Shown here piece by piece: positions 14,654 through 22,819 of a stretch of DNA of 42,685 nt. How positions within the stretch are numbered: position 1 is the first letter of the stretch; the number at the start of each line of letters is the position of its first letter. The stretch spans positions 1-42,685 of the forward strand of contig MFGB01000002.1 of NCBI GenBank assembly GCA_001780275.1, given 5' to 3'. The stretch comes from Candidatus Falkowbacteria bacterium RIFOXYA2_FULL_47_19 (lineage in GTDB: Bacteria; Patescibacteriota; Patescibacteriia; Patescibacteriales; UBA12075). The notes beneath the pieces were generated by a model. That model did not search any database. It was not told the origin of the DNA and saw nothing but the letters and a program-made list of their open reading frames with translations. A program made the position numbers and the translations under genes.

Positions 14654-15442
14654 ATGCTTTCAAATATGCTTTCCGATAGACCGAATCTAAACCATACAAG
14701 TACCATTATTGATACCGCCCGCCACGATAAGCCGGAGAGCCGTTATATTCTGGCTATAGCCGGCTCCCTTATAGCTTATGCCGGCCGCGATCCCCTTTTT
14801 TACGCCGAATTAAAACGGCTTACAGGCGATATGGACCATGGTTCGGCGGAACCGATTCGCTTTAATGATCCGTCGCCGCTCTTTATCCCTCCCGATACCG
14901 ATACGGCGGTCGAACGGGCCGGGTGGCTCGCCGCCAGGCTCGAAGAAAATATATGGGCGGACGGGGACGGAATAAAAGCCGGGCTGCGCGCGGGAGTACG
15001 CGACCTGGAATCGCCGGATCCGCGCCAGCTTATTGTCGGGATCGCCGGGGTGGCCATACCGGGGGTAACCCTGGGGCTCATAAAAAGGCGCAGAAGGCTT
15101 TCCGTTATCCTTGACCCGGATCTGGCGCGCGCGGCGCCGGCCTGGATCATAGCCGAAAAAACCGCCCGCGCTTCTCTCGGCATATTGTCGCTTTCCCTGG
15201 CACTGGTCCGCCATGATATTAAAAAAATAGAACCCGAGCTGGCCGACTGGTTTTACGGCGAAAAGGAAATAGCGCTTTACCGAACGGATAATTTCGGCTT
15301 CGTTAAAAATGAACTCGAAAAGACGGGGATAATGTTTTCAGAATCGGGTTATCGGGGGAGAACCGCCCTTTTAGGCCTTGGTCCGGCCATAAATATCGAG
15401 GAGGCGCCCCGCGGCTGGAAACTTAAACGGCTGAATGGGTGA
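14654..15442 (+). CDS. Protein with PTH2-like C-terminal region
   Basis: I do not recognise the first half of this protein. The second half (about 145-262 from the ATG at 14654) recalls the peptidyl-tRNA hydrolase 2 fold in order. It has a strand with an aspartate (LSVILDPDLARAAP), a helix (AEKTARASLGIL), the GEKEIALYRTD strand, then EKTGIMFSESGYRGRTALLGLGPA. The last piece resembles the GrTqiapGT..lGiGPA signature of PTH2, but the usual lysine and aspartate of the active site are altered. It could be a divergent paralogue or a binding protein. The open frame begins at a TTG at 14624; ATG codons at 14654 and 14666 are more likely starts. Confidence 0.6.
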   Translation: MLSNMLSDRPNLNHTSTIIDTARHDKPESRYILAIAGSLIAYAGRDPLFYAELKRLTGDMDHGSAEPIRFNDPSPLFIPPDTDTAVERAGWLAARLEENIWADGDGIKAGLRAGVRDLESPDPRQLIVGIAGVAIPGVTLGLIKRRRRLSVILDPDLARAAPAWIIAEKTARASLGILSLSLALVRHDIKKIEPELADWFYGEKEIALYRTDNFGFVKNELEKTGIMFSESGYRGRTALLGLGPAINIEEAPRGWKLKRLNG

Positions 15443-15472
15443 TCATAAAAAGCTGATTTCAGGCCCCTTCTC

Positions 15473-15500
15473 TTGACAAATTTTTTAATTGGTGTATAAT
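15473..15500 (+). promoter_or_regulatory. Strong promoter upstream of leader and Fic-like gene
   Basis: Consensus TTGACA (15473-15478), a 16-base spacer and consensus TATAAT (15495-15500). This is the best promoter match I see in the window. Confidence 0.75.
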
Positions 15501-15527
15501 GAACTGAGATAAGTTTATATCATCAAA

Positions 15528-15587
15528 ATGAAAAAAGCATCGAGCAAGCATAAACTCAGAATACTTAAAGAAGGTAGAAGGCCCTGA
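15528..15587 (+). CDS. Putative 19-aa basic leader peptide
   Basis: ATG at 15528 opens a 19-codon frame (MKKASSKHKLRILKEGRRP) ending in TGA at 15585-15587. The stop falls in the loop of the terminator at 15580-15604. It lies between a strong promoter and the Fic-like gene, the layout of a translated attenuator. It is very basic, so a small functional peptide is the alternative. No Shine-Dalgarno sequence is evident. Confidence 0.4.
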   Translation: MKKASSKHKLRILKEGRRP

Positions 15588-15604
15588 CAGGGGCCGTTTT
15601 TTTT
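15580..15604 (+). terminator. Intrinsic terminator between leader and Fic-like gene
   Basis: GGCCC (15580-15584), loop TGACAG, GGGCC (15591-15595) and a run of eight T. It would stop most transcripts from the promoter at 15473 before the Fic-like gene unless it is suppressed. Confidence 0.85.
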
Positions 15605-15636
15605 ACCCAAAAACGCTCTTTAAAACGGAGGCAAAC

Positions 15637-16767
15637 ATGGAAGAAAACCGGGACCTTATCCATTACGAATTCGAACTGGAGCAGGAGCAAAGGATCATGA
15701 TAGATCCGGGCGGGTATACGATCGAAAAATGGGTTAATCACGTTATCGACGTTTATGACCCGTCCGGACGCTGCCGAATCCGCCTTAAGAACGGCCGGCC
15801 GCGGCTTTCGATCAAGGTTCCCCTGCTTTCCCGGGATACCGCGAGAACTAAATGCTGCATCCGTCTCGAATTCAAGCCCGGAACGAAAGAACAGGAAGAA
15901 GACCTTTTAAGGATCCGGGACCTTATCCTGACGGAGCCGGGAACGCAAACCGCGGAAAAATGGGGTACGCCGATAAGCCTGAATAACGGTGAAAAAGTCT
16001 GGGTCAACAAAGACATCGGGGGTAATTACTGGATCGAAACAGACGAAAGCGCCCGGATCGAAGAGCTCTTGCCCGAAGGCGTCAATTATCTGAAACACGC
16101 CAAAAGCGGCATCGATCTGACCCGCGAACCGAAAGCTCCCGCCCCCGATTTCGGCAAAGCGGCTAACTCGCTCAGGAAAAATCTTGAAGTTACGAGCCGG
16201 ACGGTAAACGGCCAGGCCGATATCTCCGTAAGCGACGGCAAGGAAAAACCGGCCCTAAGCGAAGAAGATCTCTGTCGGCAGGCGAAAGCGAATGGCGAAG
16301 AACTGATCCGATATATAGGCGATAACCATGACCGCAACATCGCCGACATGGAAGATCTGAAGAAAATATTGTATGATATGACGGTAATCGTTAACCGCGG
16401 AATCGCCAAAAACCCTCTCGCCCTCCGCTTCTGGCCCGTCAAATACGGACGGCGGGTACCGCCCGAAAATATCCCCGCGGAAATGGAGGCCTTCCTAAGG
16501 GTGCTTTACGGCAAGGTCAGAGAGGCGGAAAACGGCGAACTTAAGCCCAAGGCTCTCGGAAGATGGATCGAATTCGAATTTGACGGCAATATCCATCCCC
16601 TGGCCGACGGATGCGGCCGGGTCGCCAAGGGGCTTTCGGCTTTATTTCTGGCCCGCTTCGGTTCTAACCCTCCCGGTCATGCCTCCAGAAAAGAATATTA
16701 CGACGCCATGAACGGTGGCGAAACGACTTTCAGGAAATATTACGACCGGGTGATAGAAAACGATTAG
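15637..16767 (+). CDS. Divergent Fic-domain protein with CYTH-like N-terminus
   Basis: This 376-residue protein has a C-terminal Fic region with the core motif HPLADGCGRVAKG (H320 to G332). The canonical motif is HPFx(D/E)GNGRxxR; here Asn is replaced by Cys326 and the second Arg by Lys331. His320 and Arg328 are kept, so nucleotidyl transfer to a target hydroxyl is possible but not certain. The N-terminal 150 residues resemble a CYTH/triphosphate-tunnel fold, with EFELEQ, CRIRLKNGRPRLSIK and IRLEFK strands in order; this is a weaker call. No antitoxin motif is obvious. A good Shine-Dalgarno sequence (GGAGG) precedes the ATG. The promoter, leader and terminator upstream suggest controlled expression. 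Confidence 0.7.
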   Translation: MEENRDLIHYEFELEQEQRIMIDPGGYTIEKWVNHVIDVYDPSGRCRIRLKNGRPRLSIKVPLLSRDTARTKCCIRLEFKPGTKEQEEDLLRIRDLILTEPGTQTAEKWGTPISLNNGEKVWVNKDIGGNYWIETDESARIEELLPEGVNYLKHAKSGIDLTREPKAPAPDFGKAANSLRKNLEVTSRTVNGQADISVSDGKEKPALSEEDLCRQAKANGEELIRYIGDNHDRNIADMEDLKKILYDMTVIVNRGIAKNPLALRFWPVKYGRRVPPENIPAEMEAFLRVLYGKVREAENGELKPKALGRWIEFEFDGNIHPLADGCGRVAKGLSALFLARFGSNPPGHASRKEYYDAMNGGETTFRKYYDRVIEND

Positions 16768-16770
16768 AAT

Positions 16771-16796
16771 AAGGGGGCATCTGATCCCCCTTCTTA
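16771..16796 (+). terminator. Hairpin terminator
   Basis: AAGGGGG (16771-16777) and CCCCCTT (16786-16792) after the Fic-like gene; the T-run is weak. Confidence 0.55.
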
Positions 16797-16823
16797 AAAA
16801 AATCATTAATTTACATAAAAAAC

Positions 16824-17387
16824 ATGAACGATCATAAAAACGACGTGGAATTCATAAAGAAATATTTCCGCTCTAACAAAAAATTGAATTTCACTTATTC
16901 GTGGAATCACGCGGTCCGAACCGCGGAATATTTAAACGGCCTTATTTTAAAACACAAAGAAACAGGAAAAGGCCACGCTCTTTTTTTCGGGGCCTTGGGG
17001 CACGACCTTCTCGAGGATACGGAGATCGACGAAGAAGAGATTGCGCAAAAATGGGGCAAAACGACGCTGCTCTATATCAGAGCGCTGACCAATCGGCGGG
17101 GAGACGACGACTTCGACGAATACATCGAGGGTCTTAAGAAAGCCGGGGAAGAAATCCTGCTGATCAAGCTGGCCGATATCCGGGACAACGCGGACAATTC
17201 GCTTAAAGAATTCGCGAATTTTAAACCGGGTTGGCTCGAAAACTTCTGGCTCCCTCTTCTTAAAAAATACGAAAAAGAATTATTCGGCCTGAAATTCCGG
17301 AAATTTCCGCTGAGCTCCGCGGAGATGATCATGGAAATTAAGGATAAAATAAAGCTGCTTGATTCTAAAATAAAACCGAAAAAATAA
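16824..17387 (+). CDS. HD-domain phosphohydrolase (MESH1/SpoT-HD-like)
   Basis: This 187-residue single-domain HD protein has the metal ligands in order: H29 (NHAVRTAEYL), H60-D61 (GALGHDLLEDTEI) and D118 (LIKLADIRDNADN). The ED and KLAD.RDN signatures are typical of the (p)ppGpp hydrolase HD domain of the SpoT/MESH1 group. Removal of the stringent-response alarmone, or a related nucleotide, is therefore the most likely reaction. No synthetase domain is present. It converges with the MerR gene across a shared terminator. Confidence 0.8.
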   Translation: MNDHKNDVEFIKKYFRSNKKLNFTYSWNHAVRTAEYLNGLILKHKETGKGHALFFGALGHDLLEDTEIDEEEIAQKWGKTTLLYIRALTNRRGDDDFDEYIEGLKKAGEEILLIKLADIRDNADNSLKEFANFKPGWLENFWLPLLKKYEKELFGLKFRKFPLSSAEMIMEIKDKIKLLDSKIKPKK

Positions 17388-17407
17388 AAACCTTGGGCAA
17401 AAGGAAA

Positions 17408-17435
17408 AACCCTCCGGAATTTCCGGAGGGTTTTT
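17408..17435. terminator. Bidirectional terminator
   Basis: AACCCTCCGGAA pairs with TTCCGGAGGGTT and has A- and T-runs on both sides. It serves the convergent HD and MerR genes. Confidence 0.85.
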
Positions 17436-17448
17436 AATCGGTAACGCT

Positions 17449-18198
17449 TTATTTGTGACCATCGCAAAAAACATCAATGGCGTCGCGCATGAAGACGGCA
17501 AGGCCGGGACGGAATTTATCGTAATAAGCCGTGAAGCGCCTGTCGTTCACGTACATCCTCCCTAAATTGCGGTACATTTCGAGCGGACAGTCGTAAAAAA
17601 ACTGTATACCCTTGTAATGCTCGGCGATAAGCGCCTGTACTTCCTTGTCCCCTATCCCCTTATCCATGCTGTCGGCCAGTTTCCGCGTGAATATCCGGCC
17701 GTCCTCTTTCATCTTCTCCATCTCCGCCTTGGTCATTTTTTTGACTTTAGCCATGCTCTCTTTATAGGCGTCGGTATTCCCCCAGCGCAATTTCGCTTCC
17801 GCCTGGTATTTTTTCTGGTCCTTGTCCCGGAAAGGATCGTATAATTCTTCGTCTTTTAGTTTTTTTTGCTTATTCATATGCTTTATGGTTTTATTGATCG
17901 TTACGATGAGCTGATCAAGCCTTTCCCTTTTTAACTTTATCAGGCGCTTATGCTCATTAAGCGCTTTTTTCATACTAAAACCGGAATCCTCCAGGATTTC
18001 TTTGATCTTTTCCAAGGGAAAATCAAGTTCCCGGTAAAAAAGGATCTGCTGCAGCTTCATGAGTTCGGGTTTTCCATAATAGCGGTATCCGTTGGTCATG
18101 AGCCCGGAGGGTTTTAAAAGCCCGATCTCATCGTAGTAATGGAGCGTTCGCACGCTCACGCCGGCCAATTTTGCCAGCTCGTTTATTTTGTACGGCAT
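17449..18198 (-). CDS. MerR-family regulator with TipAS-like domain
   Basis: This 249-residue regulator has an N-terminal MerR helix-turn-helix and wing (YKINELAKLAGVSVRTLHYY, then GYRYYGKPEL). A dimerising coiled coil (about 75-115) follows, and then a TipAS-like drug-recognition domain (about 130-249) rich in aromatic residues, ending in RPGLAVFMRDAIDVF. TipA-type proteins bind thiopeptides or other amphipathic compounds and switch on transcription. Its promoter carries a perfect dyad in the spacer (18246-18258), the expected site for MerR autoregulation. No efflux pump is adjacent. Confidence 0.88.
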   Translation of the reverse strand: MPYKINELAKLAGVSVRTLHYYDEIGLLKPSGLMTNGYRYYGKPELMKLQQILFYRELDFPLEKIKEILEDSGFSMKKALNEHKRLIKLKRERLDQLIVTINKTIKHMNKQKKLKDEELYDPFRDKDQKKYQAEAKLRWGNTDAYKESMAKVKKMTKAEMEKMKEDGRIFTRKLADSMDKGIGDKEVQALIAEHYKGIQFFYDCPLEMYRNLGRMYVNDRRFTAYYDKFRPGLAVFMRDAIDVFCDGHK

Positions 18199-18229
18199 AA
18201 TTTTATCGGTTTAGCGTCGACCTCGCTTA

Positions 18230-18259
18230 ATTATATTGTAAACTATGACGTTACGTCAA
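18230..18259 (-). promoter_or_regulatory. MerR-type promoter with operator dyad
   Basis: On the minus strand TTGACG (18254-18259), an 18-base spacer and TATAAT (18230-18235). TGACGTTACGTCA (18246-18258) is a perfect 13-base dyad overlapping the -35 box and spacer, as in MerR operators. Confidence 0.6.
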
Positions 18260-18355
18260 TGTCAATATTTAATTAATAATATACAAAAAAAGCCGGATTA
18301 AGCCGGTATTTTTATTTTAGGACGATTTTAATAAAAATATATTATTATTATCCAA

Positions 18356-18895
18356 ATGAAAATAAGCGATAAATTACCACAATTCAGCTCCGAACGGGTG
18401 TTGATAATCGCGTCCGGACAATCCGAGGCCGTGATCTACCGTGCGGAAAAAAGCATGATCTATAAAAGAGAGGGCATAAAGCAGGAAATCCCGAAATATA
18501 CCGACCGGGAGGGTTTATTCAGAAAGAGCAGCCGAAAAGGCGGACGGACGGAAACGGCGGCGCATGGATCGGTTTACGAGAACAAAAAAAGATACGTCAA
18601 GGCAAAATTCGTGAAAAACCTCATAAAAAGGATCCGGGAAGAGCAAAGGGGGTCGCCTGCCGGCAAAGTATACCTGATCCTGCCGGATTTCATGGCAGGC
18701 GAGATCGAGCGCGATCTGCCGGGCGATCTTAAGCGGACGATCCGCCTGATAAGATCCGGTATCCTAACCGACAGCCATCCTTTCGATCTCATAAGGACAG
18801 TTCGCGATTTCGAGGGGAAAGACCTGGGAATGCGCGTACCCCGGAATAAAGACGCTTTAAAACTCATGGAAAAATCTTCCCCGGAAAAATTATAG
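18356..18895 (+). CDS. Host attachment / baeRF-like protein
   Basis: This 179-residue soluble, basic protein begins with a strand typical of the host-attachment/baeRF group (RVLIIASGQSEAVIYRAE). A charged low-complexity stretch follows (about 40-85). Then comes KVYLILPDFMAGEIERDLPGDLKRTIR, similar to the second half of that family, where LvaPp.flg..r..L...L...i is usual. The assignment is tentative, and these proteins have no settled function in bacteria. Expression is probably independent. Confidence 0.5.
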   Translation: MKISDKLPQFSSERVLIIASGQSEAVIYRAEKSMIYKREGIKQEIPKYTDREGLFRKSSRKGGRTETAAHGSVYENKKRYVKAKFVKNLIKRIREEQRGSPAGKVYLILPDFMAGEIERDLPGDLKRTIRLIRSGILTDSHPFDLIRTVRDFEGKDLGMRVPRNKDALKLMEKSSPEKL

Positions 18896-18911
18896 GTCCG
18901 GCTTGTCCGCT

Positions 18912-19844
18912 CTAAAGATGATTCGAAACTAAAGTGCCTTCGCTGACTTTGGAAAAAACATACTCGGCGTCCCCCCGGGTAAGGTTGGTGCAGCCATGGC
19001 TTTTCGCGAAACCGAACCGATCATGCCAATAAGTACCGTGGATGGCAAAGGAACCGCTATAATACATCGTGTAAGGCACGTCGGGAAGATAAAAGCTATC
19101 GCCGAAAAGGGGCGGGCCGCCAGCCATGGTCTTTTTCGCGTATTTCCGGTAAATCCTGAAAACTCCGGTCCGCGTCGGATAATTGGCCAAACCGGGCGAA
19201 AACCAGGTAACAAATTCAGGGTTTTCCCCCTTAATGAGAGTAAGGACTTTCCGGCTTAAATCAACGTCTATCCAGTATTCGTCCTTGCCGACACCCGGAG
19301 GCGCCTTTATTTCCGCGGCCGGAGCCGGTTGCTCGAAATAAGGCATAACGTTATGAGTCTGGACCAATCCGCCCGCGTACCGCCCTCCGTCTATTTTATA
19401 CCACCCGCCCTGATCGTTCTTTGTTTTCGCCAGCACTTTTACCCTGTCGCCAAGATACAAATATCCCAAATTCGATGCCTTAAGATCGGGCGCGCTTTTT
19501 ACGGCCGCTTTTTGCGCGATGACGTGCCCCCACCAACCGCGGCTTTGGGCAAAAACCCGGGGCGGTTCTAGCTTGAATTCAGGGTCAGAGCCCGCCTCTA
19601 TCTTGCTTAGATCGGCTTCGCTGATGCCGAGCGGTCTGATGTGGTATTCGTTCAATATCGCCTGCGGCTGAGGCAGATAATATCGTTTCAGGGTAAGCGG
19701 TTCCACGTACCAGACTTCGCCGTTCTTTTCCGCCTGCAGCAATAACCGACCGGCAAGTTCCCGGCCCAATCCTTCGGCTCGCGCCTGGCCCGCCGCCAAA
19801 AAGAGAAAGCCCAAAGATAGGCAAAGAATTATTTTAATCTTCAT
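18912..19844 (-). CDS. L,D-transpeptidase (YkuD) with SH3-like domain
   Basis: I chose the ATG at 19844 (MKIKIILCL, 310 residues); a longer frame begins at a TTG at 19859. A signal peptide runs to about residue 23 (AGQARA). Residues 28-80 match the short domain of the secreted protein at 3484 (LLLQAEKNGEVWYV ... GISEADL). An SH3-like domain follows (about 105-165), then the YkuD catalytic domain with IHGTYW, DRFG and the active-site SHGCTNL (catalytic Cys about 287). It cross-links peptidoglycan or attaches proteins to it in the envelope. TATAAT (19851-19856 on the minus strand) lies only seven bases before the ATG, so the mRNA may be leaderless. Confidence 0.9.
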   Translation of the reverse strand: MKIKIILCLSLGFLFLAAGQARAEGLGRELAGRLLLQAEKNGEVWYVEPLTLKRYYLPQPQAILNEYHIRPLGISEADLSKIEAGSDPEFKLEPPRVFAQSRGWWGHVIAQKAAVKSAPDLKASNLGYLYLGDRVKVLAKTKNDQGGWYKIDGGRYAGGLVQTHNVMPYFEQPAPAAEIKAPPGVGKDEYWIDVDLSRKVLTLIKGENPEFVTWFSPGLANYPTRTGVFRIYRKYAKKTMAGGPPLFGDSFYLPDVPYTMYYSGSFAIHGTYWHDRFGFAKSHGCTNLTRGDAEYVFSKVSEGTLVSNHL

Positions 19845-20091
19845 AATTTTATTATACAATAATTTAAATATAATAAGAATATTATACTTAGATGATTAAA
19901 AAAAAATTAACTTTTACTATAAACCTGTCAGTCCCCCATTTCTAATCCGATCTTCATGATCAAAAATTAAAATTAACTTTTCTTAAGGATATTTATGCAC
20001 AGGATGAATTTATGTTAATTATTCACGTACGATTGAGACATATTAAAAAATGCGCGTAAAAAAACCCTAAAAATAAAGATTTTTTAAAGGT

Positions 20092-20120
20092 TTGACAACC
20101 AATAAATATAATGGTATTTT
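20092..20120 (+). promoter_or_regulatory. Promoter of the KamA-like gene
   Basis: TTGACA (20092-20097), a 17-base spacer and TATTTT (20115-20120). An ATG at 20111 lies inside this promoter, which argues for the later start at 20159. Confidence 0.5.
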
Positions 20121-20158
20121 CATTATTAACACGTAAATTTAACGAACAAGTAAAACCC

Positions 20159-21364
20159 ATGAACCACAAAGAAAACGGATGCGGCTTTGGCGCATCCCAG
20201 GCCGGGGACATCGTTAATATTGAAGAGCCCCCATCGTGCTCGGCCCGACGGACCAGGACGCGCATCTTAAATTGGTCTGTCGCGGCCGAATCGGAGTGGA
20301 AACGGTTATTGCGGGAAAGCCTCACGGGCGCGGAATCGATCGCGGCCCGTTTCGGGCTTGATCCCGCGCTTATTAAGGCCGTTATCCGCCAATATCCGGC
20401 GCGCGTCAATCCTTATTACCTTTCCCTTATCCGGGAAAAAAACGATCCTATCTACCGGCAATGCATTCCCGATCCGGCTGAATTGGATGACGCCGGCGGC
20501 ACGGCCGATCCGCTTTGTGAAGAACCGGAAAATCAGGCCCGGCCGGGCGTACCGTCCCTTCTTACCCATCGGTATCCGGACCGCCTTCTTTTCCGGATAT
20601 CGAACCAATGCGCGATGTACTGCCGCTTCTGCACCCGCAAGCGGAAGGTGGGCGATCCCGGAAAACAGCCGACCCGGGACGCGATCGAAGAGGCGTTCCG
20701 GTATATAGAAAATACGCCGGCCATCCGCGATGTCGTTCTGTCGGGCGGAGATTCCCTGCTTCTGGACGACGCCCCTCTGGAAAGGATAATCCGCCGATTA
20801 TGGAACATCCTCTCTTCCCGTCCCGCCGGCATTATCCGGCTGGGTTCGCGCCTGCCAGTGGTTCTTCCGCAGCGCGTTACCCCGGAACTTTGCGCGATGC
20901 TCAAGCGTTATCATCCTGTATACCTTAATACTCATTTTAACCATCCGGCCGAACTGACCGCTGAGAGCCGCCGCGCGTGCACTCTTCTCGCCGACGCCGG
21001 TATTCCGCTCGGGAACCAAAGCGTCCTTCTTAAGGGAGTAAACGACGATCCGGCGGTCATGAAAGAGCTTGTGCAAGGACTTTTATCGATGCGCGTCCGG
21101 CCGTATTATCTTTATCAGGCCGATCCCGTCAAAGGCACTTCCCATTTCCGCACTTCCGTGGACCGCGGACTCGAGATTTACCGCGCGCTCCGGGGGCATA
21201 CTTCCGGCCTGGCCGTACCGACCTATGTGATTGACGCCCCGGGGGGCGGCGGCAAGATCCCTCTTTTGCCGGATTATATAAAAGCCAAATATCCCGGAAG
21301 GGTCATTCTCCGGAATTACGAGGACAAAGAATTCGTTTATCCCGATACCGCTGATTACAAATGA
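20159..21364 (+). CDS. kamA: KamA-family radical SAM aminomutase
   Basis: This 401-residue protein of the lysine 2,3-aminomutase family carries the radical SAM cluster motif CAMYCRFC (C151, C155, C158), VVLSGGDSLLL and NTHFNHP. The PLP-binding motif PGGGGK has Lys366. It probably moves the amino group of lysine or a related amino acid from the alpha to the beta position, using SAM, a 4Fe-4S cluster and PLP. The likely product is beta-lysine, used in osmolytes or in modification. No EF-P or acetyltransferase gene is adjacent, so the downstream use is open. The ATG at 20111 would add 16 residues but overlaps the promoter. Confidence 0.88.
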   Translation: MNHKENGCGFGASQAGDIVNIEEPPSCSARRTRTRILNWSVAAESEWKRLLRESLTGAESIAARFGLDPALIKAVIRQYPARVNPYYLSLIREKNDPIYRQCIPDPAELDDAGGTADPLCEEPENQARPGVPSLLTHRYPDRLLFRISNQCAMYCRFCTRKRKVGDPGKQPTRDAIEEAFRYIENTPAIRDVVLSGGDSLLLDDAPLERIIRRLWNILSSRPAGIIRLGSRLPVVLPQRVTPELCAMLKRYHPVYLNTHFNHPAELTAESRRACTLLADAGIPLGNQSVLLKGVNDDPAVMKELVQGLLSMRVRPYYLYQADPVKGTSHFRTSVDRGLEIYRALRGHTSGLAVPTYVIDAPGGGGKIPLLPDYIKAKYPGRVILRNYEDKEFVYPDTADYK

Positions 21365-21377
21365 TTTAAAACGACAT

Positions 21378-21403
21378 AAAAAGGCCGTCATTGACGGTCT
21401 TTT
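21378..21403 (+). terminator. Hairpin terminator
   Basis: GGCCGT and ACGGTC pair with one G-U, followed by T, between convergent genes. Confidence 0.6.
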
Positions 21404-21491
21404 AAAAAACGTGACGACACGAAAAAGGTTAAGTTTGATTTTCGTATTCTATTTAAACCGGAACGCCTCCGGCCATGATCGATCCCATTCC

Positions 21492-21686
21492 TTATTCGTC
21501 TTTGGTCTTTTCGCGCATCCTTTCTTTGATGGCGTCGTCATCCATGGTCTCGCGCATTTTTTTCATTTCATTGGCATGGGCCTTATTCGCGTGGACCATC
21601 ATCGTATTAACCGCCTCCATATCATCCCTTCCCTTGGCCACGTAATCGCAATTTACGCCCATATCCCTGCATGTTAAGGTTTTCAT
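21492..21686 (-). CDS. DUF1059 protein
   Basis: This 64-residue protein starts MKTLTCRDMGVNCDYVAKG and has an MMVHANKAH helix, which matches the DUF1059 family of small soluble proteins. The two cysteines (C6, C13) and the histidines suggest metal binding. Function unknown. It is divergent from the 21798 gene, with an AT-rich gap of about 110 bases between them that contains TAATATTAT and its inverse. Confidence 0.85.
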   Translation of the reverse strand: MKTLTCRDMGVNCDYVAKGRDDMEAVNTMMVHANKAHANEMKKMRETMDDDAIKERMREKTKDE

Positions 21687-21797
21687 AAGATTTTGATAAT
21701 AATATGATTTATGTATTTTAATATTATCCGAAGAATGTTAAAATAATATTATAGATTTTAAAAATATATTCAAAACACGACCCGTTAGGAGGTAAAA

Positions 21798-22145
21798 ATG
21801 GATTTAAAGCTGACGGCTAAAATCTCCGTCCGGATAATCAAAAAAAAGAAAAAAAACGTCATCGCGGTCAAGATCCTTCCCGGCCTTAAACTATTCTCCC
21901 TTTTCGCGCCGTCGACAAAAGGGATCATTCCGCCTTTCGAGGGCGGACCCCTGGAGATCAACCTGGATAAAAGAAATTTTGTGCGGCTCCGTGCCTTTAC
22001 CGACCGGGATAACAATATCAGGGTCAACGTTTATCAGAAAAATAAAGAATGGATTAAATACCAGACTCTATCCCTGGATCCGGATAACGGCAAAAGCCAT
22101 ATCGTGATCATCGATCCTTTGAAAAAAATAGCCCAAATGGCGTAA
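21798..22145 (+). CDS. Hypothetical protein, 115 aa
   Basis: This basic N-terminus (KKKKKNV) is followed by a beta-rich body (VRLRAFTDRDNNIRVNVYQ). I recognise no family. It has an excellent Shine-Dalgarno sequence (TTAGGAGGT) seven bases before the ATG and a terminator after the stop, so expression is likely. No membrane segment. Confidence 0.65.
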   Translation: MDLKLTAKISVRIIKKKKKNVIAVKILPGLKLFSLFAPSTKGIIPPFEGGPLEINLDKRNFVRLRAFTDRDNNIRVNVYQKNKEWIKYQTLSLDPDNGKSHIVIIDPLKKIAQMA

Positions 22146-22160
22146 ATCCCGAAAAACGAA

Positions 22161-22189
22161 CGGCCTAAAAAACTTCAGGCTGTTTTTTT
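22161..22189 (+). terminator. Hairpin terminator
   Basis: CGGCCT and AGGCTG (one G-U) followed by seven T. Confidence 0.65.
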
Positions 22190-22296
22190 ATAGCTTAAAC
22201 GTAGGATTCTTTTTTAATCTTAAGATTGCTTTAATCTTTTTTAAGTATTTGCGCGTTATAATTAATTTACAGAAATAGAAAGGGGGTGAATTATTT

Positions 22297-22656
22297 ATGA
22301 TCGACACAAAGCAAATACAAACGGCCAGTGGCATTAACATAGCGGCTGCTATTTGGATCATCTTCTCGCCTTTTATTTTGGGTTTTTCGGCCATCAATGC
22401 CATTCTGGTCAATAATATCCTTTTAGGGATCATTATCGGCGTTTTAGCGGCGATCAGGGTATCTATGCCCGGAAAAAAGACCAATTGGCTCTCTGTCGCC
22501 AACATGATCCTGGGGCTATGGCTGATCATCTCCCCTTTTACGGTAAGCGGCAGCATGGACGCGGCGCCGATATGGAATAACGTTATCGTGGGTCTCGTAG
22601 TGACGGTTATGGCCGCCTGGAGCGCCAGCACGGGCCAGGAAACGAGCCGTGTCTAG
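22297..22656 (+). CDS. SPW-repeat membrane protein
   Basis: This 119-residue protein has four predicted membrane helices arranged as two copies of the SPW-repeat unit: IWIIFSPFILGF with VNNILLGIIIG, and LWLIISPFTVSG with WNNVIVGLVV. The family is small integral membrane proteins without a known role. A Shine-Dalgarno sequence (AAGGGGGTGA) precedes the ATG, and TATAAT at 22257-22262 is a possible -10 box. Confidence 0.88.
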   Translation: MIDTKQIQTASGINIAAAIWIIFSPFILGFSAINAILVNNILLGIIIGVLAAIRVSMPGKKTNWLSVANMILGLWLIISPFTVSGSMDAAPIWNNVIVGLVVTVMAAWSASTGQETSRV

Positions 22657-22665
22657 TATTTCGGT

Positions 22666-22703
22666 AAAAAAACCGCTGCCGGCTAAAAATCCGGAGCGGT
22701 TTT
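22666..22703 (+). terminator. Intrinsic terminator
   Basis: AAACCGCT and AGCGGTTTT with a second CCGG/CCGG pair inside. Confidence 0.75.
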
Positions 22704-22721
22704 GTTATTTTTGGAAAATCG

Positions 22722-22749
22722 TTGATTTTTTCGAAATAACTGTTAAAAT
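22722..22749 (+). promoter_or_regulatory. Promoter of the Gmad2/GerMN gene
   Basis: TTGATT (22722-22727), a 16-base spacer and TAAAAT (22744-22749) with an extended TGT before the -10 box. Confidence 0.45.
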
Positions 22750-22819
22750 AAAAACATCATGTCGGAATCGGCCTAAATCAATCGGCCTATCCGCTTATTA
22801 AACTAAAAAACATAAAACT

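Noticed and set aside
19990..20005. DnaA box-like TTATGCACA before kamA
   Set aside because: A single imperfect copy without a cluster or dnaA/dnaN neighbours does not support an origin.
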